A DNA stretch of 64,000 bases from Bromus sterilis (GCA_950022295.1 OX465595.1:74546770-74610769), one strand, 5' to 3'. Positions 35,206 to 47,727 are shown, numbered from the stretch's first letter. Notes: generated from the sequence alone by a model not told the origin. Numbers and translations are program-made.

Positions 35206-35534
35206 GATCATCATGGGGCGTCTTCATGGCTGAGATTCAGGGGTAGGTAGATAGGACGACGGAATGGAACTGCCTTCTGCTCTGGAGCAATGGTGTTGAT
35301 GATGGTGATCCTTTGCACGGCGGCTCCTTGGCTGTTGTGGTTGCTGAAGACTGGGACCGAAATGCCGATGTGGGTAAAGCTAATGAATTCGAAGCTATAT
35401 GTACACTGTCTAGTTCTGTTTCATCTTGATGCTGTAAAATCCATTGATCCGTTGGGGCTAAGATAGACCCACTTCATTCGGTGTTAGTTGACTTCTAGAA
35501 AGGTGCTCTTGGGTTGTACCATTGTACTCCTATC

Positions 35535-35606
35535 TACTCTATCTGTCCCATAATTCTTGTTATGGTGAATTAAAACCATGACAAAAATTATGGAACGGAG
35601 GGAGTA
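35535..35606. mobile_element. Short Stowaway-like element
   Basis: TACTCTATCTGTCCCATAAT is matched in inverse by attatggaacggagggagta, with TA at both edges, 72 bp in total. It lies about 330 bp after the GH17 stop codon. The region 35206-35534 before it is probably 3' UTR and flank. Confidence 0.75.
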
Positions 35607-36299
35607 CAAATATATACTGAACTTCAACGCCGTGCAAAAGCTGAAGAGTAGTATCCCTTTCCATGAAAATTGAAAATAAATGAAGTTACTCCAGATCATC
35701 TGAACTTCATTCGGTTAAAGTCCTGTGACGATGCTGCGAGAGCTCAACTTCAGAAGGTTGAACTTTTGTAAAATGGATTCGGTAAAGAGTACTAGTATCA
35801 CAATTCACACGTGAGTTTTATTTTGAGCGTTGCAGGGAGATTTTCAGAGATTCAAACTTCTGGGCGAACGGGAGTTTGTTAATCGAGTTTTTCTTTTTTT
35901 TAGGGGAAGTTAATCGAGTATCGCAAAAAAAAAAATCGGGTCATACAGTTCTTAAAGCATCTCCCTTATTTTTTTGAACCCAAAAAAGCTCCTCCCTTGC
36001 GTATGTTCATATATAAAAATATATTTTTTGTAAACACAATCAGTTTTTCAGTAGATTGCTCATATATAGATTGTCTATATATTTTTATTTTTTCTAATCT
36101 TGTATTTTTTACTATTAAAACGTTTATGTGTATAAAATATAAACAATGTGAAGTGAAAACGAGGATTGCCCACATTTAAACAATATTCATCGGCAGACTG
36201 TCATACAGACTATCTATTGGACAACCTTTTTTTTGCTTTAAATAGTTTATATCTCATATAGCCAACCATTTCTATAAGTTGTTAAAAATTATGAGCTTT
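35607..36299. other. AT-rich spacer, no gene seen
   Basis: Frames of 60-70 codons on both strands at about 35966-36179 overlap as mirror images in an AT-rich stretch and have no domain. I see no transposon ends. Confidence 0.5.
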
Positions 36300-36470
36300 G
36301 CTACACGTAAGAACAATTACGAGGTGAAGGGGCTTACAGGGTGAGGTGGCTACCCTTTATTGGGTGTTAATGGGTCGTGGGGCCCACCCCTTGAAATTCA
36401 GGGGGGCAATTATCATTAGGAAACAAAGGAGCATGTAACTTTGTATAAATCGTGTAAGTCTAGCATTTTT
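36300..36470. mobile_element. Possible miniature element, imperfect ends
   Basis: The left edge tttgctacacgtaagaac and the right edge gtgtaagtctagca are weakly inverse to each other. The inside (GGGCCCACCCCTTGAAATTC) resembles a miniature family I recall from Triticeae. No target duplication was identified. Confidence 0.3.
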
Positions 36471-39074
36471 GAAAATATATTATCTATCTTGGTTAAAACA
36501 GATGATGAAAGTTCATGTTGCACTCTATTTATGGAGTGTTACGTTGGCCTCTTTGGAACTCAAACATTATTTGGATTGTAAGAAGATCGAGGAAAAAAGG
36601 GAGCGGGTGAGCGCCCACATCGTCCTCCTCACTCGGCAACTCAGGCGGCGATGCTCACCCTCCACACACTACTCCACCCCCTCGACATCCTCTCCCTCGA
36701 CGCCACCCCATGGACTCTGTTGGGCTATGCCCGTGCGGATCCGCCATCGGGGAGAGGGGGAGCTTTTGTCCTGGGCCTGGGGAGGTCTACCCTCAAGTGG
36801 GAGGCTTGAGTGGAGGGCAATCGGTGTGTTGCTCCGCAGCACACGTCATTGGTCCCGACGGTGAAGAGAGGGCGGTTGTCTTGGCGATGGGGGCGTGAGC
36901 GTCTATGCATCGGTCTTGCTTCTCGGTGCGAAGATCCGTGAGGGGTGGTTGAAGATGCATGCATGGGGTGTCATCGTCTCGGGTTCGACAACCTCGGGCG
37001 CGATGCGTGCAATTGTCGGTGAAGCGGATGGTCACCGTGGCGACCATGGGACAACGCGGTGTTGCGAGCGTGCGACACGAATCATATGTGATTGGCAGGG
37101 ACACGCATGCTTCGGTTGTGCTAGTAGCCAACGGTGGGTCCCCTGGTAGTAATGGTTGTGGTGGCTACTGCTTGTGGTCGGGAGGATCCTTTGCCTCCCA
37201 GATCCAGTAGTTACTCCTTGTGCTCGTACTGGCAACTTTGTGGGATGTTGCTGGAATGCTCCTGGTGGGGTTTGGCGACTCTCACTTCGACCAGTTTGCC
37301 TTCAGTAGTGCAATGCAATCTATGGACGATGACCTAACGCAAAGGGCATGGTTGTGCAGTGGCAATGATGTAATATTTGGCCTAGCGCTTGTAGCTACTG
37401 AGATTGTGGAAAAGTGGTGGTGAGAACACATGATTGATCTCGACTTGGTGGTGCTTCTCGACTACCTAATCTGCTCCAAGGTGAAAACCTAGGTTTGACA
37501 TGTGTTGGTTATACTTGGCAGTGGTAAAGATTGCTAGTTCCAATGGAAATAAACACAGGTTCCAGAAAATAAAATCAAACAGGAAGACTTCAGTGGTTCA
37601 ATTTTAGCAAAGAAAAACTAGTTTCAGCAGAATCAATCGCCCGGTTCCAGCAAAAAAGCTACCCTATTGACGATTCGCAACAAAATCTGTAGCCAGTTCC
37701 AGCGATAAACGATAGTGGTTGTAACAATTGTGTCGTTTGGGTGCAAAAAACAACCAATGATTGTTGCTTCGATCATGGCTTCGGCGTGGTTCCCGCATCT
37801 GCGACCGTGGGGTGCAGCACTGCAGGTTTGCACGATGTCGGTTGACGTTGATGCGTCTTCGTCTATCCGATGCATCCACCATGGAAACTCCTCACACCGC
37901 CACCGGTCGCAGCCCTAGGAGTCCATCCTTACTCTCTTTTGCATAAAAAATCGCAACACAACCGTCGTTGGGGAAGAAGGGAGGTGGATATTGGCCACAA
38001 CAACCACATGGCAGAAGGGAAGGAAGTGGACGCCATCGATGTTGGTGGTCATGGCAGAGAAGAAGGCGAGCTTGGTGGGAAAAAATCAAAGGATGGAAAC
38101 GTAGATTAAGATATGTGGATGGTAGAAAAAAAAGGTAGAAGGGCGGTTGGTGAACCCCACAAAAACGTGACGTGATAAAAGCAAAGATCATTCGATTCAC
38201 ATTGTACCGTACATGCTTCGCGCGATCGGCCTAATAGGTTACCTAGTATGAAACGTAAAAAAGGTTACCTAGAGTAGGATCTTCCCTGGCCTCTCTTACA
38301 ATGCTTGTAACTTGGACCATTTGAAAGGAGCGCAACGCGTGGATTTTCTAGAACAAGTCCGCCTCGCCATCGATTCTCCTCGAAAACATTTTAGAGAAGA
38401 TCAAGCTTTGAGTAGCAGCAGGTGCAAAAAAATCTGAAAAGTTTGTAATTCGTGAGTAATAGCCATGTGGTATGTAGGGTATTTGTAACAATCAAACCCT
38501 ATCTTCTTCTTAATTAATAATAGATGAGGCAAATGTTTTATTTCTGTTTTGAAAGAAAAAAAAACCACGCGGTGAAAATGCCCCTGCTTCACGTGCGCCG
38601 TGTGTCCTTGCTGGCTACTACTCGTCTCTTTCGATTAGCTCCAACTCAGTGCGAACGAACAGACAAAACCAAGCACACAAGTGGCACCACCATAGCGACA
38701 TGGTCAGGAATCTTCATCGTTTGTTTGCAGGCAGCACTAGGCGTATCGACAGCGTCAGGAATCTCGATCCTTGTTCGGTGGTAGTCTCGTGACGACGATC
38801 GTGATTTGTGTACCGTGCGTGTGGGTGATTATTCGAACAGCAGTGAGCTACGAAGTTCCTTTTTCTTTCGCCAGGAGCCCAAGAAATGATGATCAAACAA
38901 CCTATGTAATCTAACCACTGTTATTTTTCCTATCTTTCTCTCTCTTCACAATCTGATGAAGTACCTTTTGCTATTCCCTTTTCATCCTCGTGCTGTGCGC
39001 CTCTGCCTTTTGAGTTTGTGCTTGGGCGATCCCACTGCCGATCACTGGTGCAGGCGTGCAGCGTGCACTCGAAG
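36471..39074. other. Low-copy-looking spacer, no gene recognised
   Basis: The longest frame (36469-36864, 131 aa) has no domain and no start context of note. Between 37550 and 37710 the word GTTCCAG occurs several times (ggttccagaaaa, ggttccagcaaaaaag, cagttccagcgataaac). No complete element ends were found. It may be old transposon or gene-fragment debris. Confidence 0.4.
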
Positions 39075-39309
39075 TCCTTCAGGGAAGCGGCTCCTCTGCC
39101 GTGCTGCTGGGCACGGTAGCCTGCCGTTCCTTCTTTGCCATGCCAGTTAGTACGTGTGAATAAGCTTGGAAATTATTAAAAGATTAGTTATCCACCTCAT
39201 TCATTCGTCTGGTCCATAATATACACCTAGATTAATTAACCAATCAACTAACCAAATAAATTTCTCAAAAAAATCAACTAATGTTAATACATGACCAATA
39301 CAATAAATA
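39075..39309 (+). repeat. Inverted repeat arm, left
   Basis: About 235 bp (gaagcggctcctctgcc ... atcaactaatgttaatacatgac) matches the reverse complement of 44304-44550 with few differences. It starts in GC-rich sequence and ends in AT-rich sequence. The solo LTR lies between the arms. Confidence 0.85.
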
Positions 39310-39393
39310 TTTTAAACCAAAAACCAACTTTTATCATATACAGTAAGTTTTTCCCCTATAATTATTTTTTAATAAATAAAATCATAACTTATG

Positions 39394-39398
39394 GTATA
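39394..39398. repeat. Solo LTR target duplication, left (GTATA)
   Basis: GTATA directly before TGTAAGG. The same five bases follow the other end at 43682-43686. Confidence 0.9.
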
Positions 39399-42300
39399 TG
39401 TAAGGCCCGATATGCGGTACTGTTCCAGATCTAGGTGTTTCCACCCAGACCCGGGGACGAAGCACATATCGGTCCCACCGCGACATATGACAAAGCCATA
39501 TGCCCCGAATTTCCAACATGATATCACAACATTACAGATACAGGATACAACATCTCATACAAGAGGCATACAACTGCCTTAATACAATACAACAGCGGAA
39601 GATACATGTCTGAGTACAGACTACAAGCAAATGCCTAGTGGCACAGAGAAAACATCGATCCCCATAACCACACGGGTCCAGGCCCTCCGCCGGGATCCGC
39701 CTAACTAGTCGTTGTCGAGTCTCCACGTGAAACGTCGACCGCCATACCTGTCGTCGATCAGAACCCTGAAAAGAGTTTGGGGGTAGTATCATGAGTACAG
39801 AGGTACTCAGCATCCAACTGTAGTGGTCATCTGACCCAGCAAGGACTTCATCACTCGTCATTCGAGGACAACTAGTAGTTTACGGTAAGGAAGGGGTAAG
39901 TGGTGAGGTTGCTGTCGCACTAGCATTTATGAAGTGACTACCGATCTAGAGAGTAAGGTAAGAAGCCAAGCATTCGATGAGGAATCGCCTCCAACAAGTC
40001 TTGCTATGAACTACTTACGCAAACATAACACCTATCCTATCCTTGTCCTCCTCTTCGCATCCCGACGAAGAAGAAGCGATCAAGGCACACGCACACGTTG
40101 ATCAAGTTATATTAAGATTATCTCAGTTGTTGTTGTCTACGAACAAGGAGTAGGTCTCAAGTCGTCCATAACCGTGGACACAGCTTCTCGAAAAGATTTA
40201 ACCCTGCAGGGGTGTACCAACTGCCCATTACAAGGCTCCGCACGCACGCCCATCTCTCTCAGTTGCTACCCATCACAGGCAACCATTTTATGATTTAGTT
40301 CCAAGAGATCCGAAACGACAAGTCCCTCTAGCTAACAACGAACAAATCCGGGTGGCCCCCGGTGAGTCGACATCCAGCTCAGGAGCCGGCCGCGCTCTAG
40401 ATCTGGTCTCTACCGTCTGACTCCAGGTTTGGATTATCGGTTAGTTCTCTTATGAGACTGGGTCCTCAGCCGGTCAGATTGGACCAACAGAGAAGCTATG
40501 TCCTCGCTGGCCCGGGGTGTTTTGAAAAGACATCTGCAAGGAGCTACCCGACAGACGTATATGCATGAGTTTCAAATGGTAAATCAGCTTGGGCCACCAC
40601 TAGAACTGTTTGAAGCTAGGAAGGTAAGAAAAGGGGACCCCATAAAATCCCACACGCGGTTAGGCACGCTCAGTCTTAAAACCAATACCCGGAACTCGGG
40701 TCCTAGGTGACTCGAATGGAACAAAGCGTCGGGGCGGGACAACCTAGACCTTCCATCCTTCGTCGAATATAATCAACATTATAATAATCATATCATCAAC
40801 AACAATAATAATAATGTGATATCCCAACCCAAAGAGTAACAGGGTAACATCGTAGCATCCTAAGCATGCATACTAAGCAGGGGCTGAGCAACGAGCAATA
40901 GTAACATGGCAGTACAAGGTTTGCTGGGAAGGGACATGGCTGTATCGGTTTGAAAAAGGCTGTAAACATGTGGTAGGATCAAACATCGAATCTAACCTAT
41001 ACTAGCACGCAAACCGCTGGTTGAAATAGAATGGATCATAAGTAATGTATAGTCCTTGCCTGTTGATAAGTCGGATTCCGAAGGTGTAGTTGATCGCAAG
41101 CTCGCATCGTCTCCGAGAGGCACCCGCGGAAGCACACAAGACGATAAACACTGGAAAGCAATCAACGGTGCACCACTATTACTACGGAGCAACACAAGAT
41201 CAAGAAGACAACACACGACACGGCAACGCGATACGGATCTATCATCGAGAACGGTTACTAACGATTTAAGTGGAGTACTCGTCACACACGACGATATCGC
41301 ACATTTACGATGGTTCAAGTTGCTTAACTACAAGTGATCAACCAACGGTTATTAACATGGCAACTCAAGCAAGCATGTCATAGCACACAAACAGGTCAAG
41401 AGGTGAAGCACAAAGTAAACTATCTACGCTAGTCAATTTAAGTGAGACACAACCTAAACATGGACACATGGCATAACACTAAGTGTCGCACAATGATTAA
41501 AAGATTTGGTACTGTTCTGTCCTAAACCATATTTTAGGTTGGTTAACAACAGCAAACAATAGCATAAACACAAAGTACACGAAAAACTAATCAAGTTACA
41601 TATAAAGAACACCCCAAACGGAGTTACGGTTAAAAAGATATAAGCAAAACAAGTTTCGGGCACAAACTGCCAACATCACGATGCACACTTTAGAGCAGAG
41701 CATAAACAGGATAAACAATGCAAACATGCTCACAAATGACTTGCAATTAAAGTAGACATGACATGGAAGGCATGGCAAAAAGAATCATGCAAAAAGGCAT
41801 CATAGATCAAAAGATATTAAGCAAACAACATGGCATCACAAAGTAACAGACTTAGAGAAAAACTGAGGTGGCTGTCAAAAACAGCAGCATAGCAACTATG
41901 GAGCTAAATAACTATATGACCAGCAAGCATATCATGGCAAGGCAATACATGTAATGAAAGTAGACATGATGCTAAACAATATGCAATTGGAATCACTCAA
42001 TTCCGATAACCGGTCGCGACACACTCGTCGACCGAAGTTGCAACAAGATAACAGTTTCAGCAACAGCAGCACAATAACATCAGGATAGCTACTTTGGAGC
42101 AAGATATAAACATGATGCAGCAAGCAAATATGGCATGTGAATGCATGAAACTGAAGTAGAAACATTGCTTAACGCAACGCAAAAGGAATCAATGTAATAG
42201 GCCTCATGGATTTGTTACAATCATCATGCAAAGTTGCAACAAAATAATAACAGCAGCACATAACAGGAATTTGTAGCAGTTTAACGGCCTGATGCCCACT

Positions 42301-43681
42301 TTAGCACACAATTACACAATCAAGATGAGCTCAAATGCAAAAACTTTCTACATATGAATGCTAGAGCACGCAAAACTGAGCAACTTTCGTTTTGGGGGCA
42401 CGTTCATCGGAGCTACGGATTACTCTCAATTATCGTTGCAAAACAGTTAACAGCAGCAGATAAAAGACTTAGCAGAAATAATAATAGAAAAAAAAAGAAA
42501 CATCTAACGAAAAAAAAACAGAGGGGGGCCTCACCCAGTTGGGCCGAGGCCCATCGTGGCTGGACCAGGCCTGGCGGCTGGAGTGCCTGGGCCGCTGGCG
42601 CTGGAGTGGGTCGTGGCCCACGTGCGGTTGGGGGCGCTGCGAGCTCGGCTCGTTCCTCCCGCACGAGAGGAGCCACGACGGCGGCGGCGCATGGCCGCGG
42701 TCCGGCGAGGGGACCAGGCAGCGCGGGGAAGCTTCGGTCGGGATCCGGGCGCGGGAGGAGGAGGTGCGGGCGGCGGCTCCAGTGGCCGGAGGGAGCGGCG
42801 GCTGGCGCGGCTTCGGGAGAGATCCGGCTCGGGCCTTCAATGGCGGGCGGCGCGGCGACCCTGCGAACGGAGAGGAGAGAGGGAAGTTAGAGGAGGAGGA
42901 GGAAGGAGGAGCAGCGTGGGGAGAGAGGGAGGCCGGCGCGGGGCGCGCAGCTGCTGCTGGCGGCGGCCTCGGGCAGAGGCGGCGGCGGCCTCGGGCGCCC
43001 ACGGGAGGAGACGGCGTGGAGGGAGAGAGAGGGTCCAGGGCGCCGACGTGGCGGCCTCTGGGGCCGTCGGATCTTCGGATCTGACGGTCCAGGATGGATT
43101 GGGCGAAATCCAGATCTGAAATTTAGGGTTTGGACGAAAATTGGGGTGTTTTCCCAGATCTGGAGGGGATAGTGGCTTAGAGAAACCCTAAGTGGGGTGG
43201 TGGTCTTTATATACCATGGGTGGCTGGCAGTTTACAAAAACATCATCTGTTTTTCTCTCGGGCGCGCGGTGCTCACATTTCTGACCGCCGGGGGTCCGCA
43301 GTACCTCCGATTCGGGTAAAACTTCGAACTGCGCGATCAGCGAGTCGAGCCGGAGGCGTTCACCTCGCGCTGAAACCGTTCCGAAAACACTTTCCGGCGC
43401 GCTATAAAAATATCCCGTTTAATTATTAAACTGGGTTTTTCGTTCCGTTGGCTGCGGCTGGTCTCGTGCGGTTTTCGCGACGGTGATCGGGTGAAACCCG
43501 GTGTCGCAAAGGTCGAGTGTCAGGGTGGCAAGGGTCGGTCTCCGTCCGATTCGAGATAAGAGGGGGAAAAATAATCGCCGATTGATAAATCGGGGATGCA
43601 AACACCGCAAACAAATCAGACAATCAAACAATTCACACCGAAAACAAAATTTTTAATTTTTGCAAAAACTGGGCTGTTACA
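39399..43681 (-). mobile_element. Solo LTR, 4.28 kb
   Basis: The ends are TGTAAGGCCCGATATG and GGGCTGTTACA, flanked by a perfect GTATA duplication, with no internal domain or second LTR. This is the expected product of LTR-LTR recombination. A minus-strand TATA box at 43205-43213 and the TGTAACA-type start at 43681 (as in E1) indicate minus orientation. GC-rich 42500-43080 yields long but meaningless frames on both strands. Blocks of it recur in the foldback mosaic at 53630-56650. Confidence 0.9.
43205..43213 (-). promoter_or_regulatory. Putative TATA box in the solo LTR
   Basis: The minus strand reads TATATAAAG, followed by a leader containing agggtttctctaagcc. Position (about 470 bp from the LTR start) fits an LTR promoter. 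It may still be able to start transcripts into 39-43 kb (inference). Confidence 0.6.
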
Positions 43682-44303
43682 GTATAGGACCGGCAAGTTA
43701 GTGATATTGTCATGGTGTGTGGCAGCATGGGCGGACCGACTTGTCGGCCTGACATCAACTCAGCAGCACGATAGGTGGTACCGATGGTCGTATGGCAACG
43801 AGGTGGGCGGCGCCGCGGCCTCATTTTGATGGCGGCGGCGGCATTTGAAAGTTTCACAAGCAATTTTTTTGCCATCAACGTGCTAGAAATCATCCCGTAA
43901 ATCTAAGTAAAATTGGCTCAAAGTTGAAGATACTTAGCATATATTTTTCTTTAAAAATACAGTTCTTTTTCTATGGATTTATGTTTTCTATGATACATTC
44001 ATACATTTGTTGAATTTTTAATCAAGACCAAAAGATAAAGCATGTTTTTAATATGAGCAATCCTTTACGGACGCAAGGTTCTACTATCAAATAAATGTAC
44101 ATAAATGGTACTACCTCTGTGCCATAATATAAAACATTTTTACATCTCAAATGAACTGCAAGAACGTTTTGTATTATGATACGGAGGGAGTATATTTTTA
44201 TCAGATCATTTTTGTTATCAGAGGACTTGAAAATGATTTGAATAGTGGTGAATGTTGCACGTTAGATGAGTGATACTGAACATGTATTCATTTTTATAAA
44301 AAA
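43682..44303. other. Spacer between solo LTR and right arm
   Basis: The stretch contains the right GTATA copy and one Stowaway-like element (44109-44192). No gene is seen. Before the solo LTR inserted, this plus 39310-39398 formed a spacer of about 0.7 kb between the inverted arms. Confidence 0.6.
44109..44192. mobile_element. Stowaway-like miniature element
   Basis: TACTACCTCTGTGCCATAAT opposite gtattatgatacggagggagta, with TA edges, 84 bp. Confidence 0.75.
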
Positions 44304-44550
44304 TAATTGTTGCGTTAGTCATGTATTAACATTAGTTGATTTTTTGAGAAATTTATTTGGTTAGTTGATTAGTTAATTAATCTAGGTGTATATTATGGAC
44401 CAGAGAATGAATGAACTGGATAACTAATCTTTTGATAATTTCCAAGCTTATATTATTGATGCGTTCACACGTACTGGCTCGCATGGCAAAGAAGGAACGG
44501 CAGGCTACCGTGCCCAGCAAGCACGACAGAGGAGCCGCTTCCGTCCTTTA
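44304..44550 (-). repeat. Inverted repeat arm, right
   Basis: The reverse complement of 39075-39309. It carries about 12 additional bases (attattgatgcg region near 44455) relative to the left arm. Outer edges are GC-rich (gaggagccgcttccg), inner edges AT-rich. Confidence 0.85.
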
Positions 44551-45679
44551 GACGCCGCCGATCTGCATTTTTGATTTCGGGAGCGGCGCCGGCGTGGTAC
44601 CGAAGAGGGTGTTCGGCCTCACGAAGCTCACAACGAAATGCGCACGGGCCGGCGCTCCTACAAGGTTGTTCTCAAACGGGCACTGTCAAATCTTCATGTT
44701 CTACTGTTCATCTATATTTTGGTTCAACTATTATACACCCTATTCAATTCCTTCACTGTTTCAATCACGTTAATGACAATTCCTTTTCTTCCATTACAAT
44801 TTTAATCATCATCTTAATTAGCATTTTTTTTCCCACTATCATTTAATCACCAGGCAAATCAGCGCATATCAGGGTTTAATCAACCTTCCAAGCAAACATA
44901 TTCCACTAATCGGGTGGGGCAAAGGCAGTAGCATAGCGCCCAACTAAATCGTTCACACCACCGCGAGATAGCCAATATGACGAATATGCCACGGCCTATG
45001 CGACCAGTCCGTCGACGGATTCAATTGCTTCCAATCCAGGTATGTTCAATGTATTCATGTTTACCGACCTTGAGTTAGCCGTATGTCGTCGCGCAACAAG
45101 CACGAGATCAATTCAATGGTGTCATCATGCCAAGGTGATGGATGATCATGTTGGGCCGATAGATAGACGACCTAAAAAACCCTCGGCGACCAGCGGGCTG
45201 GTCCGAATGGCGGGGAGTGGAGGGTGGACACGGATCGGGCTGGTATGATCCCTGACCGAGTGGTCATTTTTACCGACCAATGGCAGACCACACCGAGCAT
45301 AAGGGCGGTCTTCACTTCAGTCACTTGACCGGCGCGGGAGTGGAGGTGTCTCACAGTGTCATCATTTGGATGGTAAGCGGGAGAGATATGTCGTGGCAGG
45401 GAGACATGTGTGTCGGATTATGCAATCATGTGAACACCGAGCGAGATAGAAGTCGTGGTGGGGTTCTCGATGTTGATGCATTTGCGCATGCTATGATTTT
45501 CTTGCAAAATTAGGGACCAAATTGTGCGATTTGCTTTCGGCGTTTGACACCACCACTGGAGTCTCGGGGGATGCTGCAAGTTGAACTTGACGATTCATGG
45601 TTTAGTGATCCATATAGCACTTCATCGCAAGGAGTGAGTTAAATGATCCACCAGTTGTAATTTTGTACAAGCTTTTAGT
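44551..45679. other. Spacer, no gene recognised
   Basis: Frames of 60-90 codons (44571-44846, 45042-45248, 45280-45513) have no recognised domain. Parts with moderate GC (45170-45500) might be old gene fragments. I see no transposon ends until 45680. Confidence 0.4.
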
Positions 45680-45688
45680 TTTTTTATA
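45680..45688. repeat. Mutator-like element target duplication, left
   Basis: TTTTTTATA, nine bases, exactly repeated at 47719-47727. Confidence 0.85.
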
Positions 45689-45837
45689 GAGTTAAATATA
45701 CTACAGGTGCTAAAACTTGTCCCGTGCGATCAGTTCGATGCTAAAAGTTGCAAAATACATAAAAATGATGCTCTAACTTGTCATTAGGTGCAAATACGGT
45801 GATAAAAGACGTATGCGACCGTATACTATGCTTGCAT

Positions 45838-45927
45838 GGCAAGCCAACACGGCGATGGATCACATGCCAGTGACTAAAAATAGGCAAGCCAACATGGCGA
45901 TGGCTCACATACCAGTGACTAAAAATA
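45838..45927. repeat. 45-bp tandem repeat, two copies
   Basis: The units (ggcaagccaaca-ggcgatgg-tcaca-ccagtgactaaaaata) differ at three or four positions. Confidence 0.85.
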
Positions 45928-46266
45928 GATAAATTGCTGGTTAATTCGAGCATTCTATTTTTATACTTAACCCCCTGCATTTTATTTTAGTTAAATACCA
46001 ACACTACATAACAACCGTAAATGAACAGTACACAGCGAATGGCTCAAAAAATTGTGTTGCATGGCGCTGGTCGCGAGTGTTGTTGATTCCAGACATTCCA
46101 ACCGCTGGACCAAATTAAGATTTATGTTCACTACTGATCTAAAATATTTATATCCACACAGAGTTAAACGGGCTGCAATGCCCATTTACCTTGTTAATTT
46201 TAGAAAAACAAATTCTAACCCTGTTTCGCAAACAATATACATATAATATAATTAATAAATTGCAAC

Positions 46267-46398
46267 TAAGTAAATGCACAAATATTAACTCATATATTTC
46301 CTTAAAATCGATATAATATAAATAAGTAAATGCACAAATATTAATTCATATATTTCCTTAAAATCCAGATAATATAAATAAGTAAATGCATAAATATT
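46267..46398. repeat. 56-bp tandem repeat, 2.3 copies
   Basis: Units start TAAGTAAATGCACAAATATT at 46267, 46323 and 46379. An inverted relative occurs near 47145-47190 (gaatatatgagttatta...tgcatttactta). Confidence 0.85.
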
Positions 46399-47727
46399 TG
46401 GGTCATCGTAAGGTTGGCATGCCACGCAAGCAGGAAAAATTTGAGACAACGAGGAATCGAACCATAGGTGCAAATATGGTGGTAAAAGACATATGCAACA
46501 GTATGCCTTGCTTGCGTGGCATGCCAACCTGACGATGGCTCAAATGTCACGAACTAAAAGTAAATAACGTGTCGGTTAATTCTTGTATAGTGTTTTTTGC
46601 ACTTAACCGCCTATAGTTAATTTTAATTAAATATCCTACCTACGCACTCGTCAGTAACAGTACTGAGCACTAAAGATTGTGCGTGGATGGAATTAGAACT
46701 TGGATCCCTATTGTTGCGACGCGGTGAGCTAACCACTAAGGCGAAGCTCCTTAGTTCTCTAATATTCATCCTACTATTTATATCATTACACGGTCCATTT
46801 ACGCTCTCAGTTTTTTTAGAATTTTAAATACAAAAATCTATATAATAAAATCAATAAATATAAAATTAAATTTAATAAAATTAATATAAAAATATCAATA
46901 TAATTAAATTATTGAATAAGAAAATTATATTTATTTGATATGAAAAATTATATAATATATAATTACATTTGTAAATACTACCAAGCATATTTTTATGTCA
47001 TGTAAATTTACTTATTTTTGAATTTAATAATTTAATAATAATTTTTCATTTAACAGTTTGCATTAAAAGTTATTTATATGAATTTTGCATTTAATAATTT
47101 AATATATGTGCATTTATTTATTTATATAATATGGATTTTGGGTGAATATATGAGTTATTATTTGTGCATTTACTTATGTGCAATTTATTTATTATTTATA
47201 TGTATATTATTTTCGAAATAAGATTAGAATTTGTATATCTTGTATGATTTAAAAAAAAACTAACAAGGCAAATGGGCTTTGCAGCCCGTTTAACTCTACT
47301 GGCTATAAATGTATTAGATTAATACTGAACACATAGAATTCTTGCTCTATCGGTTGTAGCGAGCAGAAAGAACATGCAGTTTCTGGTTCGATTCATGTTC
47401 GACGCAAATTTTTTAACCTATACCCTACGTAATGTTCATTGACTAGTAGTAGGTTTTACCTGGTATTAGTATTTAATTAAAATTGAATGTAGGCAATTAA
47501 GTGCAAAAAAAAAACACATACAAGAATTAACCAACACATTATTTACTATCAATCACTGACATGTGGACCATCTCCAGGTATACGGTCGCATACGAGATCT
47601 TTTACTATCGTATTTGCATCTAATGACAAGTTAGAGCACTATTTTTATGTATTTTGCAACTTTTTAGCACCAAACTGATCGCACTGGACAAATTTAGCAC
47701 TTCCAATGTATTTAACTCTTTTTTATA

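Larger units (their letters stand above)
45689..47718. mobile_element. Mutator-like non-autonomous element with long TIRs
   Basis: The left end GAGTTAAATATACTACAGGTGC and the inverted right end GAGTTAAATACATTGGAAGTGC begin terminal inverted repeats of about 140 bp that share long identical stretches (gttgcaaaatacataaaaat, gctctaacttgtcatta, gtatgcgaccgtatac). A 9-bp duplication fits the Mutator superfamily. There is no transposase. The inside is AT-rich and holds a third, internal copy of the sub-terminal sequence (46467-46650), a 45-bp tandem (45838-45927), a 56-bp tandem (46267-46398) and tRNA-like pieces. It would depend on a Mutator transposase elsewhere. Confidence 0.85.

Noticed and set aside
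36469..36864. A 131-codon frame that could be a small gene.
   Set aside because: Low-complexity Ser/Pro/Thr middle part and no domain or homologous motif that I recognise.
42354..43119. Frames of about 180 codons on both strands within the solo LTR.
   Set aside because: GC-rich LTR sequence without domains; bounded by proven LTR ends.
46685..46740. A functional tRNA gene on the reverse strand.
   Set aside because: A-box-like and B-box-like words are present, but the T-arm is degenerate and I could not draw a full cloverleaf.
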